From Nemertoderma westbladi (lineage: Eukaryota; Xenacoelomorpha; Nemertodermatida; Nemertodermatidae), in NCBI GenBank assembly GCA_032718475.1, contig JAUCBJ010008190.1, positions 1 to 34,549 on the forward strand: DNA of 34,549 nucleotides, read 5' to 3'. Shown here piece by piece: positions 9,462 to 19,988 of this stretch (within the stretch, counting starts at the first letter, position 1; each line of letters starts with the position of its first letter). Below the pieces are notes generated by a model, which saw only the letters and a program-made list of their open reading frames with translations, was not told the origin of the DNA and searched no databases. Made by a program: the position numbers and the translations under genes.

Positions 9462-10327
9462 TTGGAGGAGATGTCGAAATTCCTTAACTATGAGGCAGAG
9501 TTAATAACGGATCCAGTCTATAGTGAGGACAGTCTAGGCAAGGTACCGAAAACAGAATACAGCCGACCTAAACCCAAGCATAGTGCGGCTAATTTACTAC
9601 CGAAGGTGAGGCAGTCGCTACCATATGCGGCCACACAGGGGACTACAAGTCTGCAGGGAGCTGGGAGTAGAGCAACACCGTGGCAGGGACAGAAACAAAG
9701 TAACAACACGAATAGATACAAACCCAATACCCCCTGTAGGCCGAGTCCAAGCAACCAAAACACTAAACTGCTAGATATGAATCTAAGCGCAATACGTTAA
9801 ACGCTATATAAGGAATGCTACAATCGCGAATACAAATGTCAACTGCATAGGTTCGGTACACATAAGACCATAAACTGTAAACATTGGCAGGCGTTACTTA
9901 AACAAGATCGAATAGCCTACACCGGTAAGTATGGACTATGTCATCGATGCGCGGTAGGAGGACACAGGAAGGATGAATGTCAGGAACCACTGATTAAATA
10001 TGCCGAGACTGATGGGACTGGAGGCCAGAAAATGGCGAAAAGCACCATGGGAGCAAAGAGGAAGGGAACGGTACTACTCGCAGTAGTACCAGTGAGGATA
10101 ATAGGAGAGAACAAGCTATCAGTTACGACGCTAATGGTGGTCGATAGCGGAGCAGCGTTCATGATAGCGGAAAGCTGGGTGGCCGAAAAGATAGGGTTAC
10201 AAACAAGGCCAAGTAAGATGGCGGTAACCATAATTTCCAGCAAAGATGAGGCCATGAAGATGAGGACGGGACAATGCGAAATTGCAGCAATAACACCAGG
10301 GTGCGACTATGGGGCTACCATTGAACC
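9462..10327 (+). pseudogene. BEL/Pao Gag C-terminus, zinc knuckle, aspartic protease
   Basis: One frame runs from 9462 to the solo-LTR insertion with a single TAA at 9798. After a Ser/Asn/Pro-rich linker come a BEL-type zinc region (CQLH...THKTINC, then CHRCAVGGHRKDEC, a perfect CX2CX4HX4C) and the protease VLLAVVPVRI...VVDSGAAFMIAESWVAE, with the catalytic DSGA motif. The frame is cut at 10327, in the sequence encoding GATIEP, by a 2322-bp insertion. The matching protease in copy A has no insertion, which defines the empty site. The protease would process Gag-Pol. Confidence 0.85.
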
Positions 10328-10351
10328 TGTTACGGTATATGGCGCTGTACA

Positions 10352-10476
10352 TATATTAGTCCGTTATACAGTATAATATATTAGTCCGTTATATAGTATA
10401 ATATATTAGTCCGTTATACAGTATAATATATTAGTCCGTTATATAGTATAATATATTAGTCCGTTATGCAATATAA
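10352..10476 (+). repeat. 25-bp tandem repeat, five copies
   Basis: The unit TATATTAGTCCGTTATACAG plus TATAA is repeated five times. ATACAG and ATATAG alternate, giving a 50-bp higher-order period. It lies just inside the 5' end of the solo LTR. Confidence 0.85.
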
Positions 10477-10870
10477 TTATTTAGATAAGACATAGTAATG
10501 CGCAATGACATTTAGATAAGGAAAATAAAACGCCCATATATTTTGAATTCATCCATTTTGTATAGTATGTAGCCCTACCTATGTAATTTTGTAATAGGAT
10601 ATAAGTAGATAGTTCCAGGGTAGCAAGTTTCCGTTGGACCCTGGATGTGGGCTTGCTGTTATTAGCCTTGATGGGGCTAGCTATTGGTTTTAATTTTCTC
10701 TATAATTGCGCTAAATTAACCTTTGTGCATCGTGTTATTAGTACCGCTAAATTAAGCGTCGGCAAAATTACCTTATATGGTGACGAATTGTGGGTTTTGA
10801 GCGCAATAGGTTCACAATCCAGCGTCCTTATTGGCCTAACTGCTTCCAGGTTGGTCTAATGATAGCGCGG

Positions 10871-10955
10871 ATTGGAGAGCCAATGAGAAAGCGATTGCAT
10901 CATCCCTCATGAATCACCTATAAATTGGCGGTTTGCCGGTATGTACAATGTCTTA
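10871..10955 (+). promoter_or_regulatory. Putative LTR promoter: CCAAT pair, TATAAA, initiator
   Basis: ATTGGAGAGCCAAT at 10871-10884 gives CCAAT boxes on both strands. TATAAA is at 10919-10924 in CACCTATAAATTGG, and an initiator-like TCTTAGTCATT lies about 30 bp later. The spacing suits an RNA polymerase II core promoter at the U3/R boundary of the solo LTR. Confidence 0.5.
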
Positions 10956-11527
10956 GTCATTTCTTCTCATTTCACAGTTAGTTACAACCACCTTTTGGAT
11001 ACATTTGTGCGTAATTCTTTGTAAATTCTGTATTTCTGCTCTTTTTTCAGAATTATTTTCTTGCAATGATTAGCTAATTGATTCTTGCTTGTGTTTCTCA
11101 ATCAATCCCGATGATTACTGTTAATTACAATTGGAACTATGATTTCTACCCTTTACTTAATGGTTCTATGTGATTCCTTTCAACGCAATAATCCCACGGG
11201 ATTTCTTAGACTGTCAGACTTTGTGATTTGCATGTGCCGTTACGGTAGCTATTCATTTTAATGGAGGGCTAAGGTACCGGTAAGCGTGGCGGGCGCATCG
11301 GGGGGTTAGCGACGAAGGGAATGAGGAGGATTCAAAGGCGGGCAACGCTGGCGGGAAGGCCACCGTTGCGGTCAGGCAGTTGGCAGTGTAGAGCGGAGAC
11401 CACTCGCTAGTACAGTAATTAGGGGCTGATGATCCAGATTTTGTCTCTATTTTGTAGTATTAGGGGGGCAGGAATTGGGTTAGTTAGGAAGCCTAGATGT
11501 ACTCGGGAGAGGCCTATGTGCCTTACA

Positions 11528-11625
11528 TTGCGAATTGCGAATTGCGGATTGTGCATCGCAAACTGAGTAGTAGACTGCGAGTTGTGAACTGTTGATCGCT
11601 AATTGAGAATTGTGCGTTAGGAACT
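11528..11625 (+). repeat. Degenerate GCGAATTG-type short repeat
   Basis: A run of diverged copies of GCGAATTG/GCGAGTTGTGAACTG with irregular spacing lies inside the solo LTR. It is clearly repetitive but too degraded for a firm period. Confidence 0.4.
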
Positions 11626-12177
11626 AAGTTGGTAAGTATAAAATATTGATTGTTACGCTGATTGGTGTGTTACTAAAGTGTGCCTAATAAATCACGAATG
11701 TTTGGATAGGTGCCCTTTTCCCCTTTGATTGATTTCTATTTCTTAGTTTACTGTAAATTATTACTGATTAGGTCGAAAATAATACGGTATTTAGACTGTT
11801 ACTAGTACAACCAGTTACGTAATAAATTAGAATTGCGCATTCTGGAATACTTAGTAATTAGTACGCTGTAACATATTTGTGACTGTAATTAATTAGTAAA
11901 GTTAAGAATTTGTACGCAGCATAGCGGAGAGTAGTTAAGGTAGTAATTTGGAGTACCGTACACTATTCACACTGGGCGGTTATTTAGTTAGCGGACAATA
12001 AGTTAGATCGCAGTATACAGTACGCAACACGCATTAGTAATTTTGCTGGCCTAAAGCCAGCCGTAGGCAAGTTTAGTCCCACAGCAGGTATTAGCCCTAA
12101 AAGATACTGTACTAGAAGTTTTGATTATTAAAATATTCTCACATTCACACATTCCGTTAGGGAACCCCAGTCTTTGC

Positions 12178-12270
12178 GATTATATTAGATGCGATTAGAT
12201 TAGATGCGATTAGATTAGATGCGATTAGATCAGATGCGATTAGATTAGATGCGATTAGATTAGATTAGAA
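12178..12270 (+). repeat. 15-bp tandem repeat GCGATTAGATTAGAT
   Basis: About six copies of GCGATTAGATTAGAT occur, with a substitution in one unit (GATCAGAT) and an extra GATTA at the right end. It lies within the solo LTR. Confidence 0.85.
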
Positions 12271-12592
12271 AAGACGTAATTGTTAACGCGTTTAGCAGCA
12301 AAATTAGGCCGTAGGAATACACTCTGAGTGTAAAGCCTCTCACACTCGTTTTAAGTCAGCTTAGGGAGCTGATTCGGGTTTATTGTTTTGGTTATTCCCG
12401 CTTGGCTCATATATTCGAACAGTTAGCTCTCTATTAAGTAATCGATAGAGAAAGGAACGAGAATTTAGCAGGAGCCGTAGAAAATTGGGAAATATATTAG
12501 CGGACGGCAGATTAGCGCCATCCAACGGTAAGTAGCGGTTTTGTACTCAGCAGCCCTACATTAGCAATTATACGCTCCTGATTGCCCTGTTT

Positions 12593-12598
12593 AATAAA
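12593..12598 (+). terminator. Polyadenylation signal in solo LTR
   Basis: AATAAA is followed by a T/G-rich stretch (TTTTGTGTCTTTATTGG) and the LTR end 51 bp later. This is the expected R/U5 arrangement. Confidence 0.5.
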
Positions 12599-12649
12599 TA
12601 GAGCAGTTTTGTGTCTTTATTGGTTAGGCCGGGTAGTTTGTTCGAAACA

Positions 12650-13139
12650 GAACCCATCCAAATAATAAAGTCAATCAACATTAACGCCAGGCGACCTACA
12701 AAGATCGAGATCGAGCAATACCAGTACCTGGACGGCATTGACTTCTCCATACCCGAACTGGATGTCCCAAAAAGGGTCTCTCATAGTCGGCATGGACTGT
12801 CCGATGGCCCATGAGAGACTACAGACCTTGTTCAGCGAGGATAGGATTATGATGATAGGATACCCGGTGGCCATTCTCACTCCATTCAGATGGATGCTCA
12901 GTAGCCCAATAAAAATGAGAATCCCGATTAGCGTGTCCGAATCCTCAGGGTGCATGTTCGCGGGAACAATGAGGGAAATGGAGGATGAAGGAGCAGATGA
13001 GCAACTCAAGAGGCTGCTATGGCAGGACTTTGAGGGGTTAAAGGAGACCGGGGTGGGAACCTCGATGGAGGACAAGCAGGCGCAGGAGAGCGTCAGGAAC
13101 TCGATGAAGTGTGAGGGGGGGGGGGGGCATATATCATAG
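12650..13139 (+). pseudogene. BEL/Pao protease-to-RT linker, copy B
   Basis: The sequence resumes after the duplicated GAACC with EPIQIIKSININARRPTKIE, matching copy A. A frameshift near 12770 is followed by SLIVGMDCPMAHERLQ, AILTPFRWMLSSPIK and SESSGCMFAGTM. The frame ends in a 13-base G-run (13115-13127) after MKCEGGGG, and the RT frame begins just downstream in another phase. If the G-run were a base or two different, or were read by slippage, the two frames would join. It corresponds to 3155-3764 in copy A. Confidence 0.75.
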
Positions 13140-13141
13140 GG

Positions 13142-14038
13142 ATGGTATGGAAGCAGCCAAAGGTGCCCCTAACAGACAACAAGAGGATGGTCATGATGAG
13201 GCTTCGAAAATTAAAGCAAACGCAAGGATGGTGGTGGTTGAGGATGGTGGTTGACGCTTCTGCCAAGACGAACAGCAAGAGCCTAAACGATTACCTACTG
13301 GAAGGACCCAATATCTACAACTCGGGGATAGAGGTCCTGTTAAGGTTTAGAAGTGGAAAACATGCCTTCACATGCATTATAGAGGGCATGTTTAACCAAG
13401 TGCGAGTGACTGAGGAGGATAGCGATAGCCAGCGCTTCCTGTGGTACAACGGCGATGAAGAACCGTCGGAGATACCGATGTACAAGATGGTAGTGCAGAA
13501 TATGGGGGCCAAGTCGTCCTCATTTACCACGACTACAGCCATAAGAAACACGGTGCAGTGCAAAGAGGGGGAGTACAGCGAGAAGGCAATCGATATGATT
13601 CGACGCAGGTTCTATGTGGATGATGGAATGGGTTCTGGAAACTCCATTAAGGAGATCCTCCACACAGGGCGCGAAGTTCGCGACATCCTGAAGAAGTCAG
13701 GATTTAACTTGACCAAATTCCAGTCTAACTCTAAAGAATTCATGGAAGCTATAGAGGATAAACAACCGGAGGTAAAACTAGATAAACCTATGATGGTAAA
13801 GGAGCAAATCATGGCGGACAAGAGAGTAGAATCGCAGCAGAAGGTACTAGGGATCGTATGGAACCGGGAGACAGATGAGTTGGAGTATAAACTAAGTCAG
13901 GAGTGTGCTGGGATCCATACTAAATGGGGCTATGTGTCATACATAGCAAGGATTTACGATCCGCTAGGTCTAACATCCCCGTTGTTTGTCACCAGGAAAC
14001 AAATATTGAAGAAGGTCTACAAGATCAAAGACGACTGA
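13142..14038 (+). pseudogene. BEL/Pao reverse transcriptase
   Basis: This 298-codon frame has the RT blocks of the Pao clade: VVDASAKTNSKSLNDYLLEG, HAFTCIIEGMFNQVRV (fingers/palm Asp replaced: usual DI..MF.Q is here II..MFNQ), FYVDDGMGS with the catalytic YVDD, FQSNSKE, VLGIVWN and the diagnostic IYDPLGLTSPL. The polymerase copies element RNA into DNA in the cytoplasmic particle. The frame is open throughout, but the E/D that normally precedes I.GMF appears as CIIEG, which may abolish a catalytic aspartate. A frameshift at about 14040 leads into RNase H. It is the best preserved coding block in the window. Confidence 0.9.
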
Positions 14039-14045
14039 GGTCCCA

Positions 14046-14546
14046 GTGGAAATAAGTAAACAGTGGGAGAAATGGACAGGGAGTCTCAAAGAAATTGGGA
14101 CTTATAGTATGCCACGTGTATACTTCCCGGATAGGGACATGAGCGAGTTAGAACTGCATATCTTCCCCGATGCATCCCTGGAAGCATATGGTGTGTCGCT
14201 TTATTTGGTACAGCGGAAGGGGACTCATAAGCCCCGGCTTGCATTTAGTAAAGCGAGGTCAATGCCACCAGTTTCAGCATCAGTGCCGAAACTCGAGCTA
14301 ACGGCTGCGAGACTAGGAGTGAGACTGACAGCATACTTGGTGGACACGATACCAAGTATAGTAGAGACACACTACTGGACAGATTCCATGGTAGTGTTGG
14401 GATGGTTGCATAATGAGAAGACGCATTATCCCATATTCATGGCGAACAGAGTGGATGAGATAAAAGCAACATCAGACTTGGAGAAGTGGCACTACTGCCC
14501 AACTGATGACAATCCATCGGATTTGCTATCGAGGGGCACTTCCTGA
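14046..14546 (+). pseudogene. BEL/Pao RNase H domain
   Basis: The frame reads IFPDASLEAYGVSLYLVQ (first catalytic Asp), SVPKLELTAARLGVRL (catalytic Glu), HYWTDSMVVLGWL (catalytic Asp) and ATSDLEKWHYCPTDDNPSDLLSRG (end block with final Asp). These are the standard Pao RNase H motifs in order, so the active-site residues are visible. It degrades RNA in the RNA-DNA hybrid. It is joined to RT by a one-base frame change near 14040 and ends with a TGA at 14544. Confidence 0.9.
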
Positions 14547-14569
14547 ACAACAGGTCGAAGTGGCCACCA

Positions 14570-15330
14570 ATGAAGAAGGTAGATCCAAGTACAGAGGAAG
14601 TGATAGTGGAGGATGAGGGAGAGGAATCAGAAGGGGAAGAAATATTTAGTCAGTTAGTGAGGGAGATTAAGGAGGCGCCTCCACGATCTAAGGCGATAGA
14701 GTTGTGCGATAACCCAATGGATAGGCTGCTCAGTTACAGTTCCAGCTGGTATAAGACGGAGAAGCTAGTAGCATATCTGAGGGCCTACAGAGAATTCCTT
14801 AGGGGAACTGGTAAATACACTAAGATGAAACCTACCATCGATCTGGAAGGAGCGGCTAAAGCCGTGATACGATATGAACAAAGGAAGGGATACGGAGACG
14901 AGGTAGACCGCATCAGCAAACAGCAACGCCTTCGTCAGGACAACGAGCTCAACGCGCTGTCACCACAATTGGACAAGGATGGGATCCTGGTCATGAACTC
15001 TAGGGTAGTGAACAACAGCAGTGCCCTAATCAATCCCACCAAAGCAGATAATAATCCCCAACAAGTCACCAATAATCTACCAGATCATATGGGACGCCCA
15101 TAAGTCCATATTACACAGGGGTACCAACCAGACCCTAACTGAGATTCGGAAGACATTCTGGGTAATCCAGCTTAGGAAGATGGTGAAGGCAGTAGTGGAG
15201 CAATGTCAGACATGTCGACAGACGAAGAAGGAAAGGGCCATGCAGGAGATGGCACCATTGCTGACCAACAGGGTGAGGCATCACGACCCACCATTCACAC
15301 AGTTGAACAGTTGAGGTACTATACTAAGAT
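14570..15330 (+). pseudogene. BEL/Pao integrase N-terminal and zinc-binding part
   Basis: The frame opens with WPPMKKVDPSTEEV and an acidic linker, then SYSSSWYKTEKLVAYLRAYR and DKDGILVMNSRVVNN, the usual region before integrase. A frame change near 15103 gives HKSILHRGTNQTLTEIRKTF...VVEQCQTCRQTKKER, an HH-CC zinc-binding domain with His residues in HKSILHRG and Cys pair CQTC. The frame then breaks after HHDPPFTQLN. This domain helps integrase multimerise and bind LTR ends. Confidence 0.8.
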
Positions 15331-16038
15331 AATGGGACTAACTTCGTGGGCGCAGAGAATGAGTTAGCGGAGGCTCTTGACATCTTGGAGGTCGAAGATG
15401 TCAAGGCAGCGATGAGGAAACACCTAATCAGATGGGAGATGAGAACGTCATACGCACCACATACGCTGGGATGCATAGAGTGACTCGTGGGAAGCTCCAA
15501 ACAACTCATGACCAAACTCATGAATAACCATATGGTCACTGAGGACGTACTAAGTACAGTGCTGGCAAAATACGAGGGAGTCATCAACAGCCGCCTGCTG
15601 TTGATGCCCGAGAACGACGATCCATAATCACTGGACGTCCTAACGCCAGCACACTTCTTAATGGAGAGACCAGCGACGATTGACATGAGAAACATCGATC
15701 CAGATGATATACATTTGCGTCAAAGCTGGAAGGTGGCTAAGGCGATAAGTGCAGAGTATTGGACAAGGTGGATCCAAGAGTACCTTCCAACACTGCACAA
15801 GAGGAGCAAATGGAGGAATAACCAGAGGTAGCTTAGGAAGTGTGACTTGATAATAGTCACAGATGACATGATTTTCAAGAATCACTGGAGGCTGGCTAGG
15901 GTAGTGGAATGCTACCCCGGCGAGGATGGAAGGATTAGATCCATGGAAGTGAGGATCAGAGGAAAGATAGGGGCTAAAGATAGGAAGACCTACAGGAGGG
16001 TGGTAGGGAAGTGTTGCCTATTGGATGGGTCGCCCTAA
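15331..16038 (+). pseudogene. BEL/Pao integrase core remnant and C-terminus
   Basis: Three stretches are readable: FVGAENELAEALDIL; SYAPHTLGCIE with a stop replacing the Arg/Trp region of the usual APHMGG.WE.LV; and VLTPAHFLMERPATID, ISAEYWTRWIQEYLPTLHKR, HWRLARVVECYPGEDGRIRS, ending VGKCCLLDGSP. The first part of the DDE core is eroded, so the first catalytic Asp is not identifiable. Several in-frame stops are present. It would insert element DNA in the nucleus if intact. Confidence 0.8.
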
Positions 16039-17181
16039 TTAGTTGAGTCGTCCAATATATTGGACTGAGGGGGGTGGGAATGATGGCGAAACACTCAACT
16101 TCCCACACACTAAACAAAAAAATAATAAAATAAAAATAAGTTGTAAATAGTAGTACCAAGGTACACTTTAGGTAGATATTATGTACGTCTGATGGGTACG
16201 GACGTACCAACGTACATAATATTTAGGTGTAGTTAGTTACAATTATGTACGTTCGATGGGTACAAAAATGTACCAACGTACCTAGTGTACATACACACCA
16301 CACGCTGGGTCAATGGGACCAATACTAATATGTAATACTTACTATTGTGGGCACTGAGGGCACCACGTGAGGAGTTAAGGGGGGGGGGGGGGTATGTACG
16401 CATACCGTAGTAGAAGGATACATAGTACCATAGATACTAATACGCACTACTGTGGGCACTGAGGGCACCACGTGAGGAGTTGAGGGGGGGGGGGGGTATG
16501 TACGCATACTGTAGTAGAAGGGTACATAGTACCATAGTGAGGATTAGGAGGGGTATACATTGCGTACGTCTGATGGGCACAATGTGCCAACATACATAAT
16601 GAATACCAGCACAAGCTGGGTCAATGGGACCAATAATAACACGTAATACATACTATAGTGGGCACTGAGGGCGCCACATGAGGAGTCGAGGGGGGTATGT
16701 AGGCGTAGTAGAATAGGCCATGTAGGCCACACGAACTAGACTACTATAGCGCATAGCCCATAGTACAGATTTAGGGTATTGTTACAGAGCCAGGAGACTG
16801 TCTGGTAGGAAGCTAGTACGACAATAGGAAAACTGTAGCTAGTCTTTTCTGTATACAAGTAGAAATGAATTACTTACGTAGTAATTAATTAGCAGATAGA
16901 ATAATAGCACATATGGGGGAGATAATAATAAAAATTAATAAAATTATAGCAACTGGGAGGAAGAATTCTAGAATCATTACTAAAAGCAATGGACAAAATT
17001 GCAAATTAGGACCAAAAATTGACACATAGGAAAATATTTGTACCAAAACTAGCAAAAAGAGCAGATAGGAGGTAGGCCATTGCTGATCAAAGCTAATAAG
17101 ATCTTATTTAGTAACCCTCTTACCTAACTGAGCCTTTCTAAGGCCCCACCAACACAAACGACTCCCGAAGGGTCATATAAA
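16039..17181 (+). repeat. Non-coding block with minisatellite after integrase
   Basis: A G-rich tract at 16067-16080 is followed by hairpin-forming GTACC/GGTAC motifs around 16160-16290. Three minisatellite units follow (about 16340-16410, 16450-16520 and 16660-16720), each with GTGGGCACTGAGGGCRCCAC, two with G-runs of 11-14. The rest to 17181 has no gene. The block near 17118-17152 (GAGCCTTTCTAAGGCCCCACC) matches copy A. It could instead be an old LTR of a different element, but no second copy of it flanks copy B. Confidence 0.6.
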
Positions 17182-17775
17182 GCGCACGCGCTACAGGATC
17201 AGTTTAGGGAGATGCTCGAATGACGACTGGTCGGGACCTACGGGACGCCTTCGTTGGACAACACGATCGACGAGCATCTTCGCTACGTTGTAAAGGGGGA
17301 CAAGGCTAGGTTCGGGATACCGAAGTACACGAGGGAACCACCGAGGAAGGAGTGGAGGAGGTTTGTAGATTCTGTGGAGAGGGGTTGGATACATGGTCAA
17401 TGGTCCTAGACGACGAAGGGACAGTGGAGGATGACGAGGGCTCGAGAAGGGGGTCTGGAGGATCGGCTAGAACCATATTGCTGCACATAGTGGCGCCGAA
17501 TGGAGATATCTTTCGATTCGACCTAGGTACCTACGGGAAGATGAGCGGGCCGAAGTTAAACCGGTTACTGAACGTGGTGCAGGAGCTAGTGAGGCTGAAG
17601 ACTATGGTCAAGGTGGGATCGACGATACCCGGCAACGCGGAAAGGATTATTGGACTGGGCACCCCGAATCTTCTGAACATGCAGGTAGTCTACATGGCTA
17701 TGTTGAAACCAGACGGATTGGGATTGGTGGACAACACGGGACATTACAGAGCCGTGGCGATGGGCCAGCTGATAC
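17182..17775 (+). pseudogene. ORF X, N-terminal part (unrecognised)
   Basis: This is the start of a long damaged coding region in the position where some LTR elements carry env. One frame gives YGTPSLDNTIDEHLRYVVKG and PRKEWRRFVDSVERGW. After a frame change near 17400 another gives IVAPNGDIFRFDLGTYGKMS, LNRLLNVVQELVRLKTM and LLNMQVVYMAMLKPDGLG. It ends where a LINE inserted at about 17775. There is no signal peptide or transmembrane segment, so this is not an envelope gene. I do not recognise a family. The downstream zinc knuckles suggest a Gag-like or nucleic-acid-binding protein (inference). Confidence 0.45.
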
Positions 17776-18440
17776 TACTACTACTACTATGATCGGCATG
17801 CTGCATTGCAGCTGCATTTTTAAGAATGCTGTGCCGGCTTGTCAACAAAATTGCACCGCCACAACTCCCTATCACCCATGACATTTGCTAGATCATCCGC
17901 ATCTTTAAGGCCAGTGTCCTTTAAGATGCGTCTCAAGAAAGTCATGGGCTGTCCACCATGCTTATTCACTCAATGAGGCTGCCAAAGTACAAGATTATGC
18001 ACTGGCTGGTCCTCACGGCGAAAGCAATGTCCTGCAAAGCGGAGGCGATTTTGTTCTAGTGTCAAGCTTGGGGGAACCAATGAGACACCTCCAATGTTAT
18101 ATAGTGTCTGGTTGGAGATGTGTGCATTGTACTTGACACAATGAACCCGGCGTAGCATTCTTGTGAATGTGCCATCCAGAGATTTGGTGTCCTCAGCAGT
18201 TAGAGCCCAGCATGGACTCCCGTAGAGGAGTACTGGAACTACTGCTGCTCTAAATAATCGGACCTTAAGTTTCCGATTAATTCTCGGTGACTTCCAAATC
18301 CTGGAAAGCCTATTCAAGGCTGCCCATGCCTTTCCCTTACGTATTCGAAGGTCCTCACCTGACTTCCGGATCCATGATCCCAGGTAACAGAAGTCGTCCA
18401 CATGCTCAATGATGATGGGACTCGTCTGCCACAAGCCGAT
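17776..18440 (-). pseudogene. LINE 3' fragment: end of RT and C-terminus
   Basis: The minus strand encodes the RT thumb and C-terminus of a non-LTR element: VDDFCYLGSWIRKSGEDLRI, WAALNRLSRIWKSPRINR, LLYGSPCWALT, HISNQTLYNIGG and LRFAGHCFRRE...LVLWQP. After one TGA, the same frame continues FLRRILKDTGLKDADDLANV...DRELWRCNF to the real stop near 17819. The fragment ends at the left in a (TAG)n tail (17776-17792 as CTACTACTA on plus), a microsatellite tail typical of several LINE clades. It is 5'-truncated, as usual for such insertions, and lies inside ORF X. Confidence 0.85.
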
Positions 18441-19100
18441 GGAGTGGAACAAGTTCCGGGAGGAATATGGAGTGGAGCTTGCAAACTCACTCAAATGGGG
18501 AGTGAGACTGGGGAAGGAGGAGCTTTCCGGAAGGGAGCGATAAAGATATATCAGAAGAGATATATCTTACAGGAGGACTGGATAATGATAGGTTTGCTGA
18601 ACCTATTTATCATGGTGATTATTGGCAGGGAGCCAATGGTGTTTCTACTAACAGGAGCAGCTCTGAGCCACAGGAGAGCCTTTAAGGTGGCCCTAGAAGG
18701 TCTTGTAGACCACCCGGGGCTGAATGGCGAGTCGGTATATCACGATACCTGACACCTGGTGGACAGAGAGCTAGACACACCATACAAGCGGTGGGAGAAA
18801 CAGGAGGCGGATAGAGAAGAGGAGAGGAGACTAGAGGAAGTCACCAGCAGAGAGAGAAGGGAGGCAGCAGGCAGAGAGGCAGATATAAGGGGAGGGTAGT
18901 ACGAGTTTGAAGCCCAAGACTTGGATGAGTTGAGGTGGGGATCGGAGATCTCGGGCAAGTTTCGGCTCGGGGGTGAGCTGGATTGGATGGAAGAGACACC
19001 GATACAGTCTACATCGGGGCTGCAAAGAATGCCGATGCCCGCAGGGTCTGAGGGTGACTTCGGAAGGAAGAGACCAAGGGAGGTGGAAGGGTGGAAGGCC
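18441..19100 (+). pseudogene. ORF X, central part with charged helix
   Basis: One frame continues from the LINE to about 19121 with two stops (near 18750 and 18897). It contains GAALSHRRAFKVALEGLVDH, a hydrophobic patch IMIGLLNLFIMVIIG, then a highly charged helix RWEKQEADREEERRLEEVTS and an acidic-to-basic stretch with FGRKRPREVEGWKAM. The hydrophobic patch (about 15 residues) is short for a membrane span. The charged helix could be a coiled coil for self-association, as in Gag proteins. No named domain is recognised. Confidence 0.4.
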
Positions 19101-19520
19101 ATGGACAAATACCAGGCCTGAAAGGACACAGTGGATCAACCGGGATCCCGGGTTTGGATCCACTCCCGACAGGTGATGAGGTGGATGACGAGTTCGGGGC
19201 GATGCTGCTGATAGAGAGAATCGGCTGGTCGGACATGGACTGGGTGGATGGGAGAGTGGTGAAAGCCAGCAGGGCGAGAGCTTTCTGGGACGCACCCGGC
19301 AAGTGGACCTGGGAGTACAGGGAGCCAGCAATGGACTTCCCGGCGAACACGATTCGACTGGGCAAGCAACCGGGGACGGCACCACGGTAGTGTTTGGAGA
19401 AACGATGCCAAGGGAGGAGGAGGACGTCGACATGGGTAGGGAGGACAACATCGAGATGTTTACCTACCAGCGGCTCCACAGACCCAGGAGGCTACGTGGA
19501 GCCAAGGACGACTTGGGGTG
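19101..19520 (+). pseudogene. ORF X, acidic segment before zinc knuckles
   Basis: Two frames: GDEVDDEFGAMLLIERIGWS...RARAFWDAPGKWTWEY up to about 19390, then GETMPREEEDVDMGREDNIE...RLHRPRRLRGAKDDLG, ending at a TGA at 19519. The second frame continues directly into the zinc-knuckle domain after this stop. The segment is Trp- and acid-rich and unrecognised. It links the charged helix to the RNA-binding knuckles. Confidence 0.4.
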
Positions 19521-19521
19521 A

Positions 19522-19986
19522 GAGACAGTAATAGACAGTTGCGATTACTGTGGGAGACTAACCCATCAGCATAAGAACTGTCTGTACCATTACCAGAAGG
19601 GGAGGGCATGTCTTTACTGCCGCGAGTCCACGCACAGGATGGGCGCGTGTCCAAGGTTGCACCATAGGTGTTCGAAGTGCAAGTTTAGGGGGCACTTTGA
19701 GCGCCAGTGCGACTGGATGGAGGACAAGGATAAGTTTCGCATTTTCGAGGAGTGGGCTGACATCGGAGTCATGACAAGCCATCATGGATGAAGGCCCAGG
19801 AGTTCCGGTGGGGCTTCTTCAATATTAATCTATGAGCCCACGATTACCAAGAGGAGACTACCATTCACGTATCAGGTGGTAGCGACAGCAGCATCATATG
19901 GAGGGGTCATCAACACCCAAAGATATCTGGATAGATGGTCACCAGAAAATAGGATAGAATTCAGGAATTTTCTGGTGGAACACGTG
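19522..19986 (+). pseudogene. ORF X, three tandem CCHC zinc knuckles
   Basis: Three perfect CX2CX4HX4C knuckles lie in one frame: CDYCGRLTHQHKNC, CLYCRESTHRMGAC and CSKCKFRGHFERQC. They are followed by FRIFEEWADIGVMTS, a TGA near 19788, then in the same frame KRRLPFTYQVVATAAS and RWSPENRIEFRNFLVEHV. Such knuckles bind single-stranded RNA or DNA in Gag nucleocapsids and LINE ORF1 proteins. The element already has a separate BEL-type knuckle at 9840-9990, so this is a second nucleic-acid-binding protein. It could also come from a different element fused here, but copy A collinearity around the region argues against that. Confidence 0.65.
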
Positions 19987-19988
19987 CG

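Larger units (their letters stand above)
10328..12649 (+). mobile_element. Solo LTR, 2322 bp, of an unidentified LTR element
   Basis: It begins TGTTACGG and ends CGAAACA (TG...CA). It is flanked by the 5-bp duplication GAACC at 10323-10327 and 12650-12654. The homologous site in copy A (around 3790-3805) is uninterrupted and has GAACC once, so both ends are certain to within a base or two. No protein is encoded and no internal copy of its ends is seen, so it is a solo LTR rather than a short element. It carries a promoter-like block near 10870-10955 and AATAAA 51 bp before its end. The length is unusually large for an LTR. Confidence 0.85.

Noticed and set aside
16081-17151. 16081-17151 (and 1473-2424 in copy A) as true LTRs of the BEL/Pao element
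   Set aside because: TG start after a purine tract is suggestive, but no second copy flanks either element, and the TGTAAGC...TCACA LTRs with leader, gag start and polypurine tract fit better. It remains the main alternative.
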